DNA of 64,000 nucleotides from Cordia subcordata (taxonomy: Eukaryota > Streptophyta > Magnoliopsida > Boraginales > Cordiaceae). Each line of letters begins with the position of its first letter. The stretch's first letter is position 1. Of this stretch, positions 47,441 to 59,868 are shown piece by piece. Made by a program: the position numbers and the translations under genes. The notes under the pieces are model-generated. The model did not search any database and had not been told where the DNA came from. It saw only the letters and a program-made list of their open reading frames with translations. The DNA is taken from contig JAPTOF010000007.1 of assembly GCA_028554755.1 (NCBI GenBank), forward strand, positions 17,593,001 through 17,657,000. Direction: 5' to 3'.

Positions 47441-48431
47441 TGTTAGTACATATGTCAATTAAATAGAACATAAATTAAATTGCAAAATATTTAGAGACTG
47501 GAAAAACGAAAATAAACAAAATTAGTCGAGGCTCGAGAAACTCGATCTCCTTAAAGGATTTACACCCCTCTATACGCTGCTAAAGGTTATGGAATATCCT
47601 TCCCAGGATACAACAACTATACCTCTTGAATGTGATAGTACACCAAAGCAAGAGCCAACGAAGAAGAAGTGTAGGACTCTCTCTATAGGAAGGAATAGGA
47701 CTGACAGAATGCTATAGAGAAATGTGTAGTATACTAATACAAGTATTGTTGGTATTCAGCATCTTCTGGACTCAGTTATTTATAGGAGAACAACAAAGAA
47801 CAACCAAATAAAATGCATTTAAGAGAGGTAATAAACCTATCCCTCCAACAGTCAAAAAAGGCAAAACAAAAGCTCACCTGACCAAATAATAAGCTAAACG
47901 TGATTTAAACGTGTATAAGTTTAAATCCCGTGCTTAATGTATCAATTACGTTACGTTCTCTTCAAATATCTTTAGGAGTTTGAGAATTTTCCCAAAAAAG
48001 AACAATCCGAAGTGAAAAGCTGCGCCACACCCGCCACGGACCCGGCCCAGCCGTGCCATACAGGTACGCGAGCATGTGTGTGGTGGGTTTAGCACCATGC
48101 CCACCATGTATAGTCTTCCCTCCATATCCCTTGTTGGCACACCTCAGAAAGGAATCTATATATAAAGTGAGCAAAAGTTTATTAATTTTCCTATGTGGGA
48201 TACAAACCCATACACAATCAAATCAAACAACCAAACTAGTAACACACTCAACTTTGGTTGCTAATTTCTCATTCACCTTTAATCCGTTTCTGACATGTAA
48301 ATATATCATGTTAACCCACTTGAAACAAGAAACGTAACAGTACCAATTACCGACCCTTTTGACGTGAATGACCCAACTCAAAAATTGAGTCAATATTGCT
48401 TTGACTTATGTTAAAGCACTCCAAACTAACA
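47441..48431 (-). repeat. Nested copia 5' LTR (991 bp)
   Basis: Homologous to 41331-42346, with small insertions and deletions, notably in the GC-rich patch near 48020-48070. Confidence 0.9.
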
Positions 48432-51190
48432 ACTATTACCTTGCATCATATCAGAGAACTAGAGTGGATTTATTTAAGGGGCGACTAATTAGTGATAATG
48501 TGTTTTTAGCTCAAGAGATGGTGCATTATTTTGACAAGAAAACATTGGGTGGCAATATCATCTTGAAGCTGGATATGCTGAAGGCCTATGATATGTTGGA
48601 TTGGGACTTTTTATATGGTATTCTTAGTGCTTTTAGATTTTCTCTAGCATGGATTGATAAGATTAAGAGATGTGTTAGTACTTCTTGGTTTTCTATCCTC
48701 GTCAGTGGAGAATTGGTAGGTTTTTCCCTTCTTTCTAAGATCTGCATCAAGGTGATCCTCTCTCCCTTTTACTTTTTATTATCTCACATTCTCAACAATT
48801 TGTTTATTAATAACCTGGCAGTGAGTTTTCACACAAGGTGTTCCACCCTTATGTCATATCTTAGTTTTGCAGATGATATAATCATTTTTACTAATGGTTG
48901 TAAGAGTTCCTAGAGAATACTATGAAGGCATTGAAGCATTATGAAAAGGTCTACGGTCAAAAGATTAATCAAGAAAAGAGCAGCTTTATTGTTTCTTCTA
49001 AAGTTCCTAACCATAGTGTGGATATAGTTCAAGGTGTAACTGGCTTCCGAAGAAACTTTTTGCCTGCAAAATGCTTGGGGATTCCTCTTAATAATGGCTA
49101 TAAGAAAATTATTTTGTTTGATAAGCTAGTTAATAAAGTGCTAGATAACCTCAATGGATGGGAAGCAAAGTCTTTGTCACAAGGAGGTCGTCTTGTCTTA
49201 TTGCGTAGCACTTTGGCTTGCATGCCTTTATACCTTTTACAGGTTCTTTGACCTCCAGAAGCAGTGATGGCTAGACTTGAAAGGACTTTTAATGGATTTA
49301 TATGGGGAGATAAAGGAGATCAAAAACGAATCAAGTAGTGCTTGTGCCAAAAAGTTTGTTATTCTAGAAATGAAAGAGAACTGGATGTTTGTTTCTTAAG
49401 GGATGTTTGTAAGGCATTTGAACTTAAACTCTGGTAGCGCTTGAGAATTTCTAATGGCCTGTGGAGCACGTTCATGGAGAATAAATACCACAAGGGTACT
49501 CATATTTTGGATGGCGTTGCCAAAATTCAAGAATCTTCGATGTAGAAAAGATTGGTCAATGTTAAAGATGAGGTTGACTCCTTTATCAGGTAGAGACTTG
49601 GTAAGGGGTAGGTTTCTTTGTAGAGAGATACCTAGTTGGATAAGGGTAGCTTGGTTGAAGAAGTCCTAGTGATGGCAAATGATGACGCCTTGGTGAAAGA
49701 CTTTTGGACTGATGGTTCTTAGGACATCAACAAGCTTGCTTGTGTTCTTCCTCATTTTCTAATTGCAAAGGTTGTAACTATTCCGTTCAATCAGGAAGAG
49801 AAGGATGCAGCTATTTGGACGATATCAAAAGATGGTATGTTCTCTATTAAGAGTGCTTGGGAAGTGATTCGTCAGAGGCAAGTAGAGAACTTCACTTTTA
49901 AGCAAATATGACATAAATCTATTCTCTTTAAAATATCATTCTTCATTTGAAGGCTTCTTTTGGCTGGATTCTTGCGGATAAAAAAATGCAATAGAAGGAA
50001 GTGTGTTTGGCATCATGTTGCCAATGCTGTGGTCATAAAGAGTCTATTATTCATTGTTTTATCGAGGCGTCAAAAGTTCAACGTGTTTGGTTGTATTTTG
50101 CTACTCTTTTTGGCGTGCGAATTAGGGCATGGGTTGGAATTCAATAGTTGTTGATAAGCTGGTTATGCTATTCAAATTCAACAAGCTATGGGTATATTCT
50201 AGGGATTTTGCCTCTCATCATCTTATGGTGCATGTGGTTGGAGAGAAATGAAGCTAAACATAGGGCAACATTCTTTAGTACAAATAGAATTATTTGGAGA
50301 GTTGAAAGATTAGTAGGGCAATTATGTAAGGTAGGGTTATTCTTGTTGCAACAATTGCGAGGGGATGTGGCGGTATTGAAGCATTTCTGGGTGTCTTTGT
50401 AAAAAGATAGCATTGATGAGTCTAGACTTGTGTTTTGGCATAAACTTGGCCATGGCATATACAAACTTAATACGGATGGTAACGTGAAATATGATCAATA
50501 GCATGCAAAAAGAGAGGGATTGTTAAGAGATAATCAAGGGCATGTCGTCTTTAGCTTCATAGAATTGCTTGACATGTTGCAGGTGATTTGTGCCAAGCTC
50601 AAAGCTTTACTGAGGAGTTTGCAACAATGTTTGAAGTGAGAGTTCACTAACATTTGGGTAGAGATGGACTCGTTTTGGGTGGTAAAGCTGGTGCAGGGAG
50701 GTTCTTGTTCTTGGGACCTTTGTCATGAGGTCACGAGGGTGAAAGAGTTGATGAAGGCTACTAGTGCGGATATCACTCATACTTGGCGAGAAGGAAATCA
50801 GCCAGCGGATCTTCTTCTAATGAGGGAGTAAACAGTAATGAAACTGGTGGTCTTTCAGAAGAACATTAATGTTGACTTTCTTATAGGTTTGGTCCGATGT
50901 GATAAGCTTGGCTCCCTAGTGTTAGGTTGTAAGTTCTTTGTTGTAAGGATAATAGTACTACTTTATTTGTTTTTTTTTCTAATTTATTTTGTTAGGGTAA
51001 TAAGTACTACCTTGTTTATGGTTTTCTCTACATTTGCATGCTGCATGTTTATTGCATTATGGTTGGCCTCTCAACCGTGCATCCTTAGGAGTAGCATAGA
51101 AAGTAAAGTCATTGTTCCCCTCTCTTTTTTGTACTTCTAATTTTGTTGCAATAAAATTTTAGGAGTGTCGTCCCCTTTTCGCTAAAAAAA
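48432..51190 (+). pseudogene. LINE ORF2, rest of RT, zf-RVT and RNase H
   Basis: RT resumes with FKGRLISDNVFLAQEMVH near 48473, GGNIILKLDMLKAYDMLDWD near 48550 and FADDIIIF near 48870, where FADD holds the catalytic aspartates. Later come KCLGIPL and GWEAKSLSQGGRLVLLRS near 49160. The zf-RVT region (KDGMFSIKSAWEVI) lies near 49840. A degraded RNase H domain runs from about 50470 (NTDGN) through EMDSFWVVKLVQGG (50660) to WREGNQPADLLL (50790). Frameshifts and stops are frequent. Confidence 0.82.
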
Positions 51191-51235
51191 TATACATATA
51201 CATACATACATACATACATTATTATTATTATATGT
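51191..51235. repeat. ATAC / ATT microsatellite after the LINE tail
   Basis: A simple repeat (ATACATACATAC, then ATTATTATT) follows the LINE A-rich tail. Confidence 0.85.
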
Positions 51236-51770
51236 TATAGTATTATAAATATCTTAAATTTTTTTGTCCTTATTCTTAATTTCTTATTGAGGTTTCAATT
51301 TTTAGCATGTTTCCATTTTTTATTTCACGCTTCTTTCCTTTGCAACCTCTTAGTCGATCTCTAACATTTGAAGAAAGAAAAGAACATGGATCACCTCTGT
51401 TCCCTGGCCTCTAAGTCAATCTCGAGAATTGGAGTTTTGAATTATGTATTTTATTTATATTTCGGAATTTGAATTATACTATACTTTATGTTTTATTATA
51501 TATATTTATTTATGGTTGGAATTTGTATTATATATTTTTGTTTACATTTTAAATTTATAATTATTTGATATAGGTTGTGTTAAAATTAGTTTTGAACTTT
51601 AAAAAAAAAAGATTTGGGGATTTCTCAATCCTTAGTGATTTTTTTTTCATTCCCTATTTCTCCAAATTATAATCCTCATTGGCGAATTAGTGTGGGAAAG
51701 TCAAAATTTTTCGGAGGAAAAAAAAAAGATTATTCATTGGGATAGAGATTCCCAAATGAATACCTCTAAT
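51236..51770. other. AT-rich DNA, nothing recognised
   Basis: No gene or bounded element could be supported. Confidence 0.4.
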
Positions 51771-51772
51771 CG

Positions 51773-52001
51773 TAACCCCTTCACTTGCACTAACAAAATA
51801 CTTAAGTTGGTCGAAAAAAGAAATACTAATGTAAAAGTTAAATTTTGAAGCTGCTTGAAACCTAAAACACAATGTTCAACTATAATCATAATTTTCATAA
51901 CCACTTCACTTCCACTAATAAAATTCTTAAGTTCGTCGAGAACGGAAATCATAATGTAAAAGTTAAGCTTCGAAGCTGCTAGAAATCTATAACACAAAGT
52001 T
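51773..52001. repeat. Two-copy tandem repeat, period about 125 bp
   Basis: CTTCACTTGCACTAA…AATGTAAAAGTTAA…GAAGCTGCT at 51773-51876 recurs at 51898-52001 with about 15 changes. Confidence 0.8.
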
Positions 52002-52289
52002 CCACACATAGAATACTGAAAAACCCCAAAAAAAAAAAATGACCCTTTTGCTTAAAATGCTAAACCACTTGAGATTATACTACTTGGATAACTTGATGCA
52101 GTTAGTTTACTAATATAAAACGAGTAGTTGCCTAGTTATACTAACCCATTGTTCTTATCCTAAAGGCATGCTTAACCTTTTCCACTAGATCTATGATTAA
52201 AGATGGTTTTCAATTTTTTAAAAACACAATTATTGTAACTTTAAACAAAATAAATTACCGACCAAAGAAAAAAGAAATAAATAAAAATT

Positions 52290-52488
52290 GTGGATGGCAT
52301 ATGATATCTTTAAATTATCTCAAGACATTTTTAAGTATTCGCTAGGTAAAATGATGTCATTCCAAAGTTTTTATACTAATTTTAATCGTTGATGGCATAT
52401 AATATCTTTAAATTATTTTAAAACATTTTTTTTAAGTGTTCACTAGGTAAAATGATGCCATTCCAAAGTTTTTATACTAATTTTTGTT
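52290..52488. repeat. Two-copy tandem repeat, period about 100 bp
   Basis: GATGGCATATGATATCTTTA…CATTCCAAAGTTTTTATACT at about 52293-52385 recurs at about 52390-52485. Confidence 0.85.
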
Positions 52489-52628
52489 TGAAGTTGAATC
52501 AAGCAAAACAACATAATGAAGAGTTAAACGTCTGAAAGTTTGTACATATTACAACATTTCTTTTGAATTCGTGTCAGAATTAACCATGAATACAAAATGT
52601 TAAAATTATATTTTATAATTTTTTCTTG

Positions 52629-52942
52629 GGTTTTTCTCATAATAGTTTCTGAATTATTGACTTTGTCACATTATAATCCCTTAACTTTCAAAAAGTGGGA
52701 TATATTAGTCCTTTAAGCAATTTCCGTTACACTTTATTGCCAAACGCACGTGGGACACATGAACCAATCAATCGGCAGCATTGTTTGGTACCATAGTGAT
52801 GTTAAAAATGTAATAGAAATTACTTGAAGAATTAATGGCATCCAATATATCAAAATTCAAGGACTAAAATGTTTATTTTAAAAATCAAAGATTAAAATGC
52901 GACAAAATCAATAATAAAAGGACTATTAGAAAAATAAACCCT
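52629..52942. mobile_element. Probable MITE with imperfect inverted arms
   Basis: The left arm (GGGTTTTTCTCATAATAG … TTATTGACTTTGTCACATT) pairs with the reverse complement of the right arm (GGGTTTATTTTTCTAATAG … TTATTGATTTTGTCGCATT) for about 90 bp with mismatches. No clear target duplication. It belongs to the same broad kind of foldback element as the one in bZIP intron 2. Confidence 0.6.
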
Positions 52943-52999
52943 TTCTTCTTACAAATAGAGAGTTGAAACAACATTGACCATCCGCAAGTTTTGTCATGC

Positions 53000-53540
53000 T
53001 CCGTACACCAAGCTATGCGTGAATAGTATGCACGTACCGTACGTAACAGTATATGTATTCAAAGTTTTTATACTACAAGTTCAAAATTTTTATATTATAT
53101 GTTCAAAATTTTAATACTATATATTTAAAACTCTTATATTAAGCTGTACACATTTTCATAATTTTGAATATAGAGTATAAAATTTATGAGATTATACTTT
53201 TTATTTTATGAACTTACTTTTAAACTTTTGAACTTGTAATATAATAGTTTTAAACATATAATATAAGAATTTTGAAAATATAATATAAGAGTTTTGAACA
53301 TATAGTATAAAATTTTTGAGATTATAATTTTTATTTTGTGAACTTACTTTTGAATTTTTGCACATATAATATAAGAGTGTCAAACCTGTTTATAGTTTAA
53401 ATATAAGAGTTTTAAACATATAATATAAGAATTTTAAATATATGTTCTGTTACATACTACGCCTTCATATTATTTACGTATATTATAGTGTACAATGCTC
53501 ATACAAAATACTGTACATATGCTACTCAATATAGGTACCG
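53000..53540. repeat. Foldback repeat with short AT-rich tandem units
   Basis: Units like TTCAAAATTTTTATATTATATG repeat at 53055-53140, and in inverted form (CATATAATATAAGAATTTTG) at 53220-53430. The outer part GTACACCAAGCTATGCGTGAA (inverted copy weak at 53485-53500) resembles 38170-38190. Related series lie at 17810-18060 and 37930-38190. Confidence 0.55.
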
Positions 53541-53735
53541 TTGACCATCCATAGCTCTGCCCTAATTTTCTCTCTTTTTCTCTTATCCCACAATGAATCC
53601 TAATCCTTATTTTGACTATTCTTTACCATGCACAGTACATAAAAAGATAAGTAGATTTTCATATGGTAAAATTAAAGGAAAAAAAGAATTATTACTCTCT
53701 TCAATTCTCATCCCTAAATAGATCATTTTATATAC

Positions 53736-53777
53736 TATAAATAAATAATAATAACAATAAAGCTGGAGCTATAAATA
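53736..53777 (+). promoter_or_regulatory. Two candidate TATA boxes of the EOL2-like gene
   Basis: TATAAATA occurs at 53736-53743 and again at 53770-53777, about 290-330 bp before the first possible start codon (54064). Either would give a moderate 5' UTR. There is no transcript evidence, and the region is AT-rich. Confidence 0.4.
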
Positions 53778-54063
53778 TAATCACACAAACAGCCTGATTT
53801 TACAACTTGCCCATCTTTATTAATTCAACACACGAAACAAAAATAACTTCCGACAAAGAGATCCAATCCACATAACAACAAAAGCCGAAAATGAAAAAGC
53901 CACGCCTCCTCCACCATTCTTGAACTTTTAGCCTGCATCACCACTCATCCCACCCCCCACCCCAACCCCAAAGCCATCTTCCCTTTTTATCATATGGTGG
54001 TGTATGCAGGCCAGGCTGATCAATCTACTAAACCAAGAGACTAGGAGTTAAGCCATATGTGAT

Positions 54064-57000
54064 ATGTCTACTTCAACTGATAAAGAAGCCAACCAACCAA
54101 AACAAGAAGCAAGCCTAAGCTTTTCCAAATCAAGATTTGCAAATCTAATCAGGCACTACTCTTTTCTTGACTTATCCAATACTATGCGTGGCCTGAAGAT
54201 TAAGGACCGTTGCAAGACCACTCAAGTCCATGCTTTTACCCCATCATCTGACCCCACCTCCACCACCACCACCACCAAAGGCGGCCACAACCACCACCAA
54301 AGTTCGCGCCTTTGCCCCACAATCAACTCTATACTATCGAACCCTGCTGACACTTTCCCAGTTTTGTCACCTCAGGAGGCTTTGCTCCCATATGGATTGC
54401 CCACAGCTGATTCTGTTGAACCCCCCATTGACCCTTTTCTTAAACCTGTTGACTCTGTTGAATCGTTGGCTGAATTGTACCGAAAAGTCGAAAAAAGTTC
54501 GGATTTTGAAAAGTCTGGGGTTTATTTGGAGCAATATTCGCTTTTGTGCAGCCTTGGTGATCATAAATTGCTTAGGAGATGCCTCCAATCCGCGAGGCAG
54601 CACGCGGTTGATGTGCATTCCAAGGTGGTTGTGTCTGCTTGGTTGAGGTATGAGAGAAGGGAAGATGAGCTGGTGGGGACATCAGCTCTTGATTGTATTG
54701 GTAGAGTTCTTGAATGCCCCAAATCAGCTTTGGTACATGGCTATGATCCCAGATCAGTTTTTGATAATTGCCATTGTTTCCGGGCACCTGGGGATGCATC
54801 TGATGTGGATATCTCGAATGAGGTTGAGTCACCTACCTCAGAAGAGGATGAATATGTTTGCTTCTGTATTGGAAATGAGGAGGTTATATGTTCTCGAGGT
54901 AAAATCGCTGCGCTATCTAGTCCATTGAAAGCTATGTTATTTGGTAATTTTGTGGAATCAGGGAAGGATAGAATTGATTTTTCACGAATTGGGATATCTG
55001 TGGATGGAATGAGAGCTGTGAAAATGTTTACTAGATTTAAAAGGTTAGATTCTTGTTCACCAAACGTAGTTCTAGAGCTTTTGTCTTTTGCAAATAGATT
55101 CTGTTGTGAGGACATGAAATCTGCTTGTGATAGTTATTTAGCTTCATTGGTTTCTAGTATTGATGATGCATTGGTTCTAATTGATTATGCTCTGGAAGAG
55201 AGGGCAGATCTGCTCGCAGCCTCATGCTTGCAGATTATTCTAAGAGAATTGCCCGGTTATTTATATAATTCCAAAGTAATGAATGTATTTTGTAGTTCCG
55301 AGGCTAGGGAGAGGCTAGCCATGGTTGGCCATGCTTCTTTTTTGTTGTACTGTTTCCTTAGCCAGGTCGCCATGGAAGACAACATGACATCAAATTTGAC
55401 AGTAATGTTGTTAGAGAGAATGAGAGAATGTGCAACTGAAAGATGGCAGAGGGCACTTGCATTGCATCAGCTGGGTTGTGTCTTACTCGAGAGGAAGGAA
55501 TATGAAGATGCTCAGTGTTGTTTTGAGGCGGCAGCAGAGGCAGGTCAGGTTTACTCAGTAGCTGGTGTTGCACGAACTAAATGCAAGCAAGGGCAGAGAT
55601 TTTCGGCATATGAGCTGATTTCTTCATTGATGTCTAGGCATAAACCCTCTGGGTGGATGTATCAAGAACGATCATTGTATAATGTAGGCAATAAGAAGAT
55701 TGCAGATTTGAATGATGCCACAAAATTGGATCCAACTCTTCCTTTTCCATATAAATACAGAGCCGTTGCAATGATGGAAGAAAGCCAGATTGAGGGTGCT
55801 ATATCAGAGATAAACAGAATTCTTGGCTTTAAGGTTTCACCGGACTGTCTTGAATTGAGGGCTTGGTTCTTTATTGCTCATGGGGACTATAATGCTGCTA
55901 TAAGAGATATTCGAGCATTACTCACATTAGAGCCAAATTACATGGTGTTTCACGGAAAAATGAGAGGTGACCACTTAGTTGAGCTCCTTAGTCTACATGT
56001 TCAACAGTGGAGTCCAGCAGATTGTTGGTTGCAACTATATGATAGATGGTCTTCTGTTGATGATATTGGTTCACTTGCTGTTGTGCATCAAATGCTGATA
56101 AATGATCCTGGCAAGAGTGTATTGCGATTTCGGCAATCTCTACTTTTGTTAAGGTATGGTGCTCCAGATGAAAACCTCCATAGAATTGCCTATGCACTCC
56201 ACTTGATTATGTCTAGCTTGTCATTAAGGATCCAATCATCTGTTTCTTTGAGTTATTATTGTGTCCAGAATTTATTTGTGATCATCACATAAATGAAACT
56301 ATATAGTTTCTTATTTCCTTTAGTCTTAAGCGTATGCGTATCATTTTCCAGTCTCTAGCCACATCAGGTTCTCCCTATTGTTATTCCTCCACATGTCCCG
56401 CAATCAACTTATGTGGCCTGAGAAGATGCGATCTCTTGACATAGCAAAAAATTTTTATATCAAAATTTGAAGTTAGTGACTGCGACATGATAGTTCTTTT
56501 CCCTGTTTCATTATGCATTATCCGGCAATTTTCTCTGCTGATAGTAGATTACATCGTCCAAAATATGCTCTGGTTATTTGCTGAAATAATCTGTGCCTTC
56601 CGTAATCAGGACCTCTGAAGTATTATCACCTGCCTGGCGCTGTTGATTTAGCAATATTTTTACCAGTTCATCACAGAAAAATACAAAAAGCTCTGATGTT
56701 TATTTTGTAGGCTAAACTGTCAGAAAGCTGCGATGCGTAGTTTGAGATTAGCTCGTAATCTTTCTAGCTCAGAGTATGAAAGGCTGGTCTATGAAGGATG
56801 GATTCTGTACGACACTGGGCATCGTGAAGAAGCACTCTCCAAAGCTGAGGAGTCCATCTCCATGCAGAGGTCGTTTGAAGCTTTCTTCCTTAAAGCATAT
56901 GCACTGGCAGATACATCGCTGGATCCAGAATCAGCATCTTACGTTATCCAACTATTGGAGGAAGCACTAAGATGTCCTTCAGATGGTCTTCGGAAAGGAC

Positions 57001-59868
57001 AAGTAATCTTATCTGCACAGAAGATCTTATTCTTGAGATCTTATTCTTGGTGACATGCATGTAGATATGCTTATTAATGATGTATATTATTGCAGGCACT
57101 TAACAATCTAGGAAGTATCTATGTGGATTGTGGTAAGCTGGATCTTGCAGCAGACTGCTATATAAGTGCGCTGACGATCAAACATACAAGAGCACATCAA
57201 GGTTTGGCGCGGGTTTATCACCTTAAAGATGATAGAAAAGGAGCTTACGAGGAAATGACAAAGCTGATAGAGAAGGCACAGAACAAGGCTTCTGCTTATG
57301 AGAAACGGTCTGAATATTGTGACCGTGATATGGCTAATAACGATCTTGGCATGGCCACACAGCTAGATCCATTGAGGACTTATCCATACAGATACAGGGC
57401 CGCAGGTACTTTGCTGTCACCCTTTTGCTGTTGGCTCTTTTCTGTTCCATCAATTAAGGATAATAATTTATTCCTCAAAAAACTGAAGTATAAAATGGGC
57501 CACCTGACTTGAGTGCAAATAGTTTATATCCCTGTATAAAATGGAAAAACAAATAAAATTACTCTTCATTGATGTGACCATAGCAAATGAGATTAGCCTG
57601 TAGCATTAAGTTCTTGTTAACCAACAGATTTAAAATTTTGATCGTCTAGGAGAGAACCATTGCTCTTGGCTATGTAGGTAGCTGCATATGTTTCTTCTTC
57701 CTCTGCTGCTGCAGACTTTGGTATTCTTAATCCTGCTTCTCATATGAGTTTTTTGATCTATATGAAGTAGCAAGATAAGTGGTTCACATAATGACTTATA
57801 ATATCCAAATTCATTGATAGCATTGCTACATTGGATACTAAGAAAATCTGATATGACAATCTGCTTATACATATTTTAAAAGAAAGCATTAATGTGTATA
57901 ATGGACAACTGGAAGCATTTTTTCTTTTAATTTAAAAAACTGGAAATGAGAGGAACACAGCTCAGGTAAGGAGTCAGCAGAAAATTTCCTTTCACGTAGT
58001 AGATCTGGTGGTCTTCTAAAGCTAAGAAGCTCCTGCTAAAGGCTCTCATCCTTCTAACCTGACAAAATTCTTGTTCCTGAAGTATTTTTGCATTTGTTTA
58101 AATACAAATCCACCAATTAACTGTAGATGTTGGATTGGAACAGATCTCTGAGAATGTTAGCTTCTTGCCAAATCGTCCAAATTAAGTAATGTTTCCGAAA
58201 GAATGTAATGATGACCCCTTAACTAAAAACAGATCTGATTTTCATTCTGCTGTACATGTATGACTGCCAGAAGAGTAAGGTCTCGTGTTTTGCCTTTGAA
58301 CATGTTGTACAATTTCTTGAAAGTACTAATTGTCCTTGTTGAAGCTTTGGACAGCATAGAAAGGGGATGATTCTGGGATCATATTGACACAAGACAATGA
58401 TGTATAAGGCAATGTAGTAAAACTATCTGAACTTGGGATAAATTTGTTGGTCGTATACCTAAAGCACCTATATATGATGAACACTGTGCAAAACACGTAA
58501 TCCGAAGGATCACTTGGTAAATCATGCATAAGTGGGGATCAGTTAGCAGCTCAAGTGGTGGAGACTACTCGCCTAGAAGCGATGACCTGGGTTCAGATCT
58601 CATTGGGGTGATGGTTGAGTTGGGGGTGAGAGGGTAAAAGGAAAAGGGAAAAACAAATCATGCATAAGTGCACTTGGAACAGAGTCTCAATCTTAATTAA
58701 GACTCAAAAGATTTATGCTGCTATAGTGGATTGCATCCCTGTTATTGCATCTAAGATGGTAAAGGGGCCTTATGATACAATTGAATTAAACAAACTTGCT
58801 CAAGGAGGAATCACCTTATTTTTCGTCGAACTAAAATCCTAAACATGTTGATATCAGTTTTCAGAAAAGGCATGCTCTTGCCCTTAGCGCTAAACCTGAA
58901 TAAAAGGTAACATAAAATTTCTACCCATTTTGATGATTGTATACAAAAGAAAAATGCTGCAGGGAAGTTCTAGTGCTGCTTAACATGAAATTCTGAAGGT
59001 GCTAATCTTATTTAGTTTTACGGTCATATTTTAATATTCTGTAGTCTTGTAATGCCAGTAAAGAGAAGTTCTCAAGCCAGGTTGTAAACACTTCATTGAA
59101 TTTTATCCGAGTGAAACCTCTACAAGCATATTAAAGCTGCATTTTGTCCTACATTGCCATGAAATACTTTAATTTTTAAGATATACTTTGGATGTGTCAT
59201 GTCTTTGATGGCTGCGACATAAAGGAGCACATAAGTTCTAGAATTGATTGGAACTGGCAATAAGAGGACAAAGGTAGTTGTCGTTATGCTTGAAACTGGT
59301 TGTTCCCGCTCTGACACAGTTTTTGTTCTTCGTATTAATAGTTCACATACTAAAATTGACGTTCAGTGAGAGTCTGAGAGAGAGGTTATTATCACCCAAG
59401 CTAATTGTTAATAGTTTTTAACAGGAAAAGGGGAAACAGTAGATCATGGGAACAGTAAATTTTTCACACTATCACTTCTTTCACCGGGTAGCAAATACTC
59501 AGTCCTAGTAGGACATAGTCTTGTAAATAAACAAAAAAACATAACTCATTCATGCCTGTACTCACCATTGACAATTTATCACCTACTCCCTCATATCTTC
59601 ATGCCTGTACTCACCATTGTACTTCCTTGCTTCAGTGCTAATGGATGACCAAAGAGAGAGTGAAGCTGTGCAGGAGCTTTCCAGAGCTATAGCTTTCAAG
59701 CCCGATCTGCAAATGCTTAATCTTCGAGCTGCATTCCATGAATCAATGGGTGACCCCGTTTCTACTCTCCGAGATTGTGAGGGGGCCCTCTGTTTGGATC
59801 CAAACCACAAGGATACCCTTGATCTGTACAATCGCACTCGAAACGAAGCTATATCTCAGAATACATGA
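54064..59868 (+). CDS. EOL2: ETO1-like protein (EOL2-like), BTB-TPR, 4 exons
   Basis: Proposed exons are 54064-56153, 56711-57002, 57096-57405 and 59636-59868, all GT-AG and in phase, giving 974 aa. Starting at the next Met (54184, MRGLKIKDR) gives 934 aa, close to the length I recall for Arabidopsis EOL2 (about 925), and that Met matches its N-terminus (MRNLKL…STQVHAF), so 54184 is the likelier conserved start. A BTB domain lies at about residues 262-360 of the long form (VCFCIGNEEVICSRGKIAAL). TPR-rich sequence runs from about 455 to the end. In Arabidopsis, ETO1/EOL proteins are CUL3 adaptors that bring type-2 ACC synthases to ubiquitination and so limit ethylene synthesis. Intron 3 is 2230 bp and contains a SINE. 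I see no break in the coding sequence. Confidence 0.93.
57406..59635 (+). other. Long intron 3 of the EOL2-like gene
   Basis: This 2230-bp intron (GT at 57406, AG at 59634-59635) interrupts an alanine-valine junction, AA|VLMDDQRE. Besides the SINE at 58535-58654, nothing in it looks coding. Short open frames inside are not supported. Confidence 0.8.
58535..58654 (+). mobile_element. tRNA-derived SINE in EOL2 intron 3
   Basis: A 120-bp body is flanked by a perfect 16-bp direct repeat, AAATCATGCATAAGTG, at 58519-58534 and 58655-58670. Its head has an A-box-like TAGCAGCTCAAGTGGTGG (58544-58561) and a B-box-like GGGTTCAGATCTC (58589-58601), spaced as in tRNA genes. The 3' end is A-rich (GGTAAAAGGAAAAGGGAAAAAC). 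Together these are diagnostic of a SINE copied by LINE machinery in trans. The perfect duplication points to a fairly recent insertion. The SINE family cannot be named without a database search. Confidence 0.85.

Larger units (their letters stand above)
41331..48431 (-). mobile_element. Complete Ty1-copia element, minus strand, nested in the LINE
   Basis: LTRs at 41331-42346 and 47441-48431 begin TGTTAG and end CTAACA. Flanks ACTGT (41326-41330) and ACTAT (48432-48436) are a 5-bp target duplication with one mismatch. The internal region encodes gag-pol on the minus strand in copia order. On the minus strand GTGGAAGAA lies just before the 3' LTR (42347-42355), a likely polypurine tract. I could not recognise a tRNA primer-binding site next to the 5' LTR. 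The LTRs differ at about one base in eight over the first 150 bp, and the coding region has stops, so it is an old copy. Confidence 0.92.
39868..51190 (+). mobile_element. LINE (L1-type), 5'-truncated and split by a copia element
   Basis: Two parts, 39868-41330 and 48432-51190, read as one LINE when the 7.1-kb copia element and one target copy are removed. Across the join the protein reads ANRLGKLL then PCIISEN, as expected in plant LINE reverse transcriptase. The order is endonuclease, reverse transcriptase, zf-RVT, RNase H, then a 3' end with AATAAAATTTTAGGAGTGTC near 51150 and an A-rich tail at about 51184-51192. The endonuclease start is missing (5' truncation) and frames are broken in many places. 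Confidence 0.85.

Noticed and set aside
54230..55573. Open frames in other frames and on the minus strand across EOL2 exon 1
   Set aside because: They are shadows of the long conserved BTB-TPR frame.
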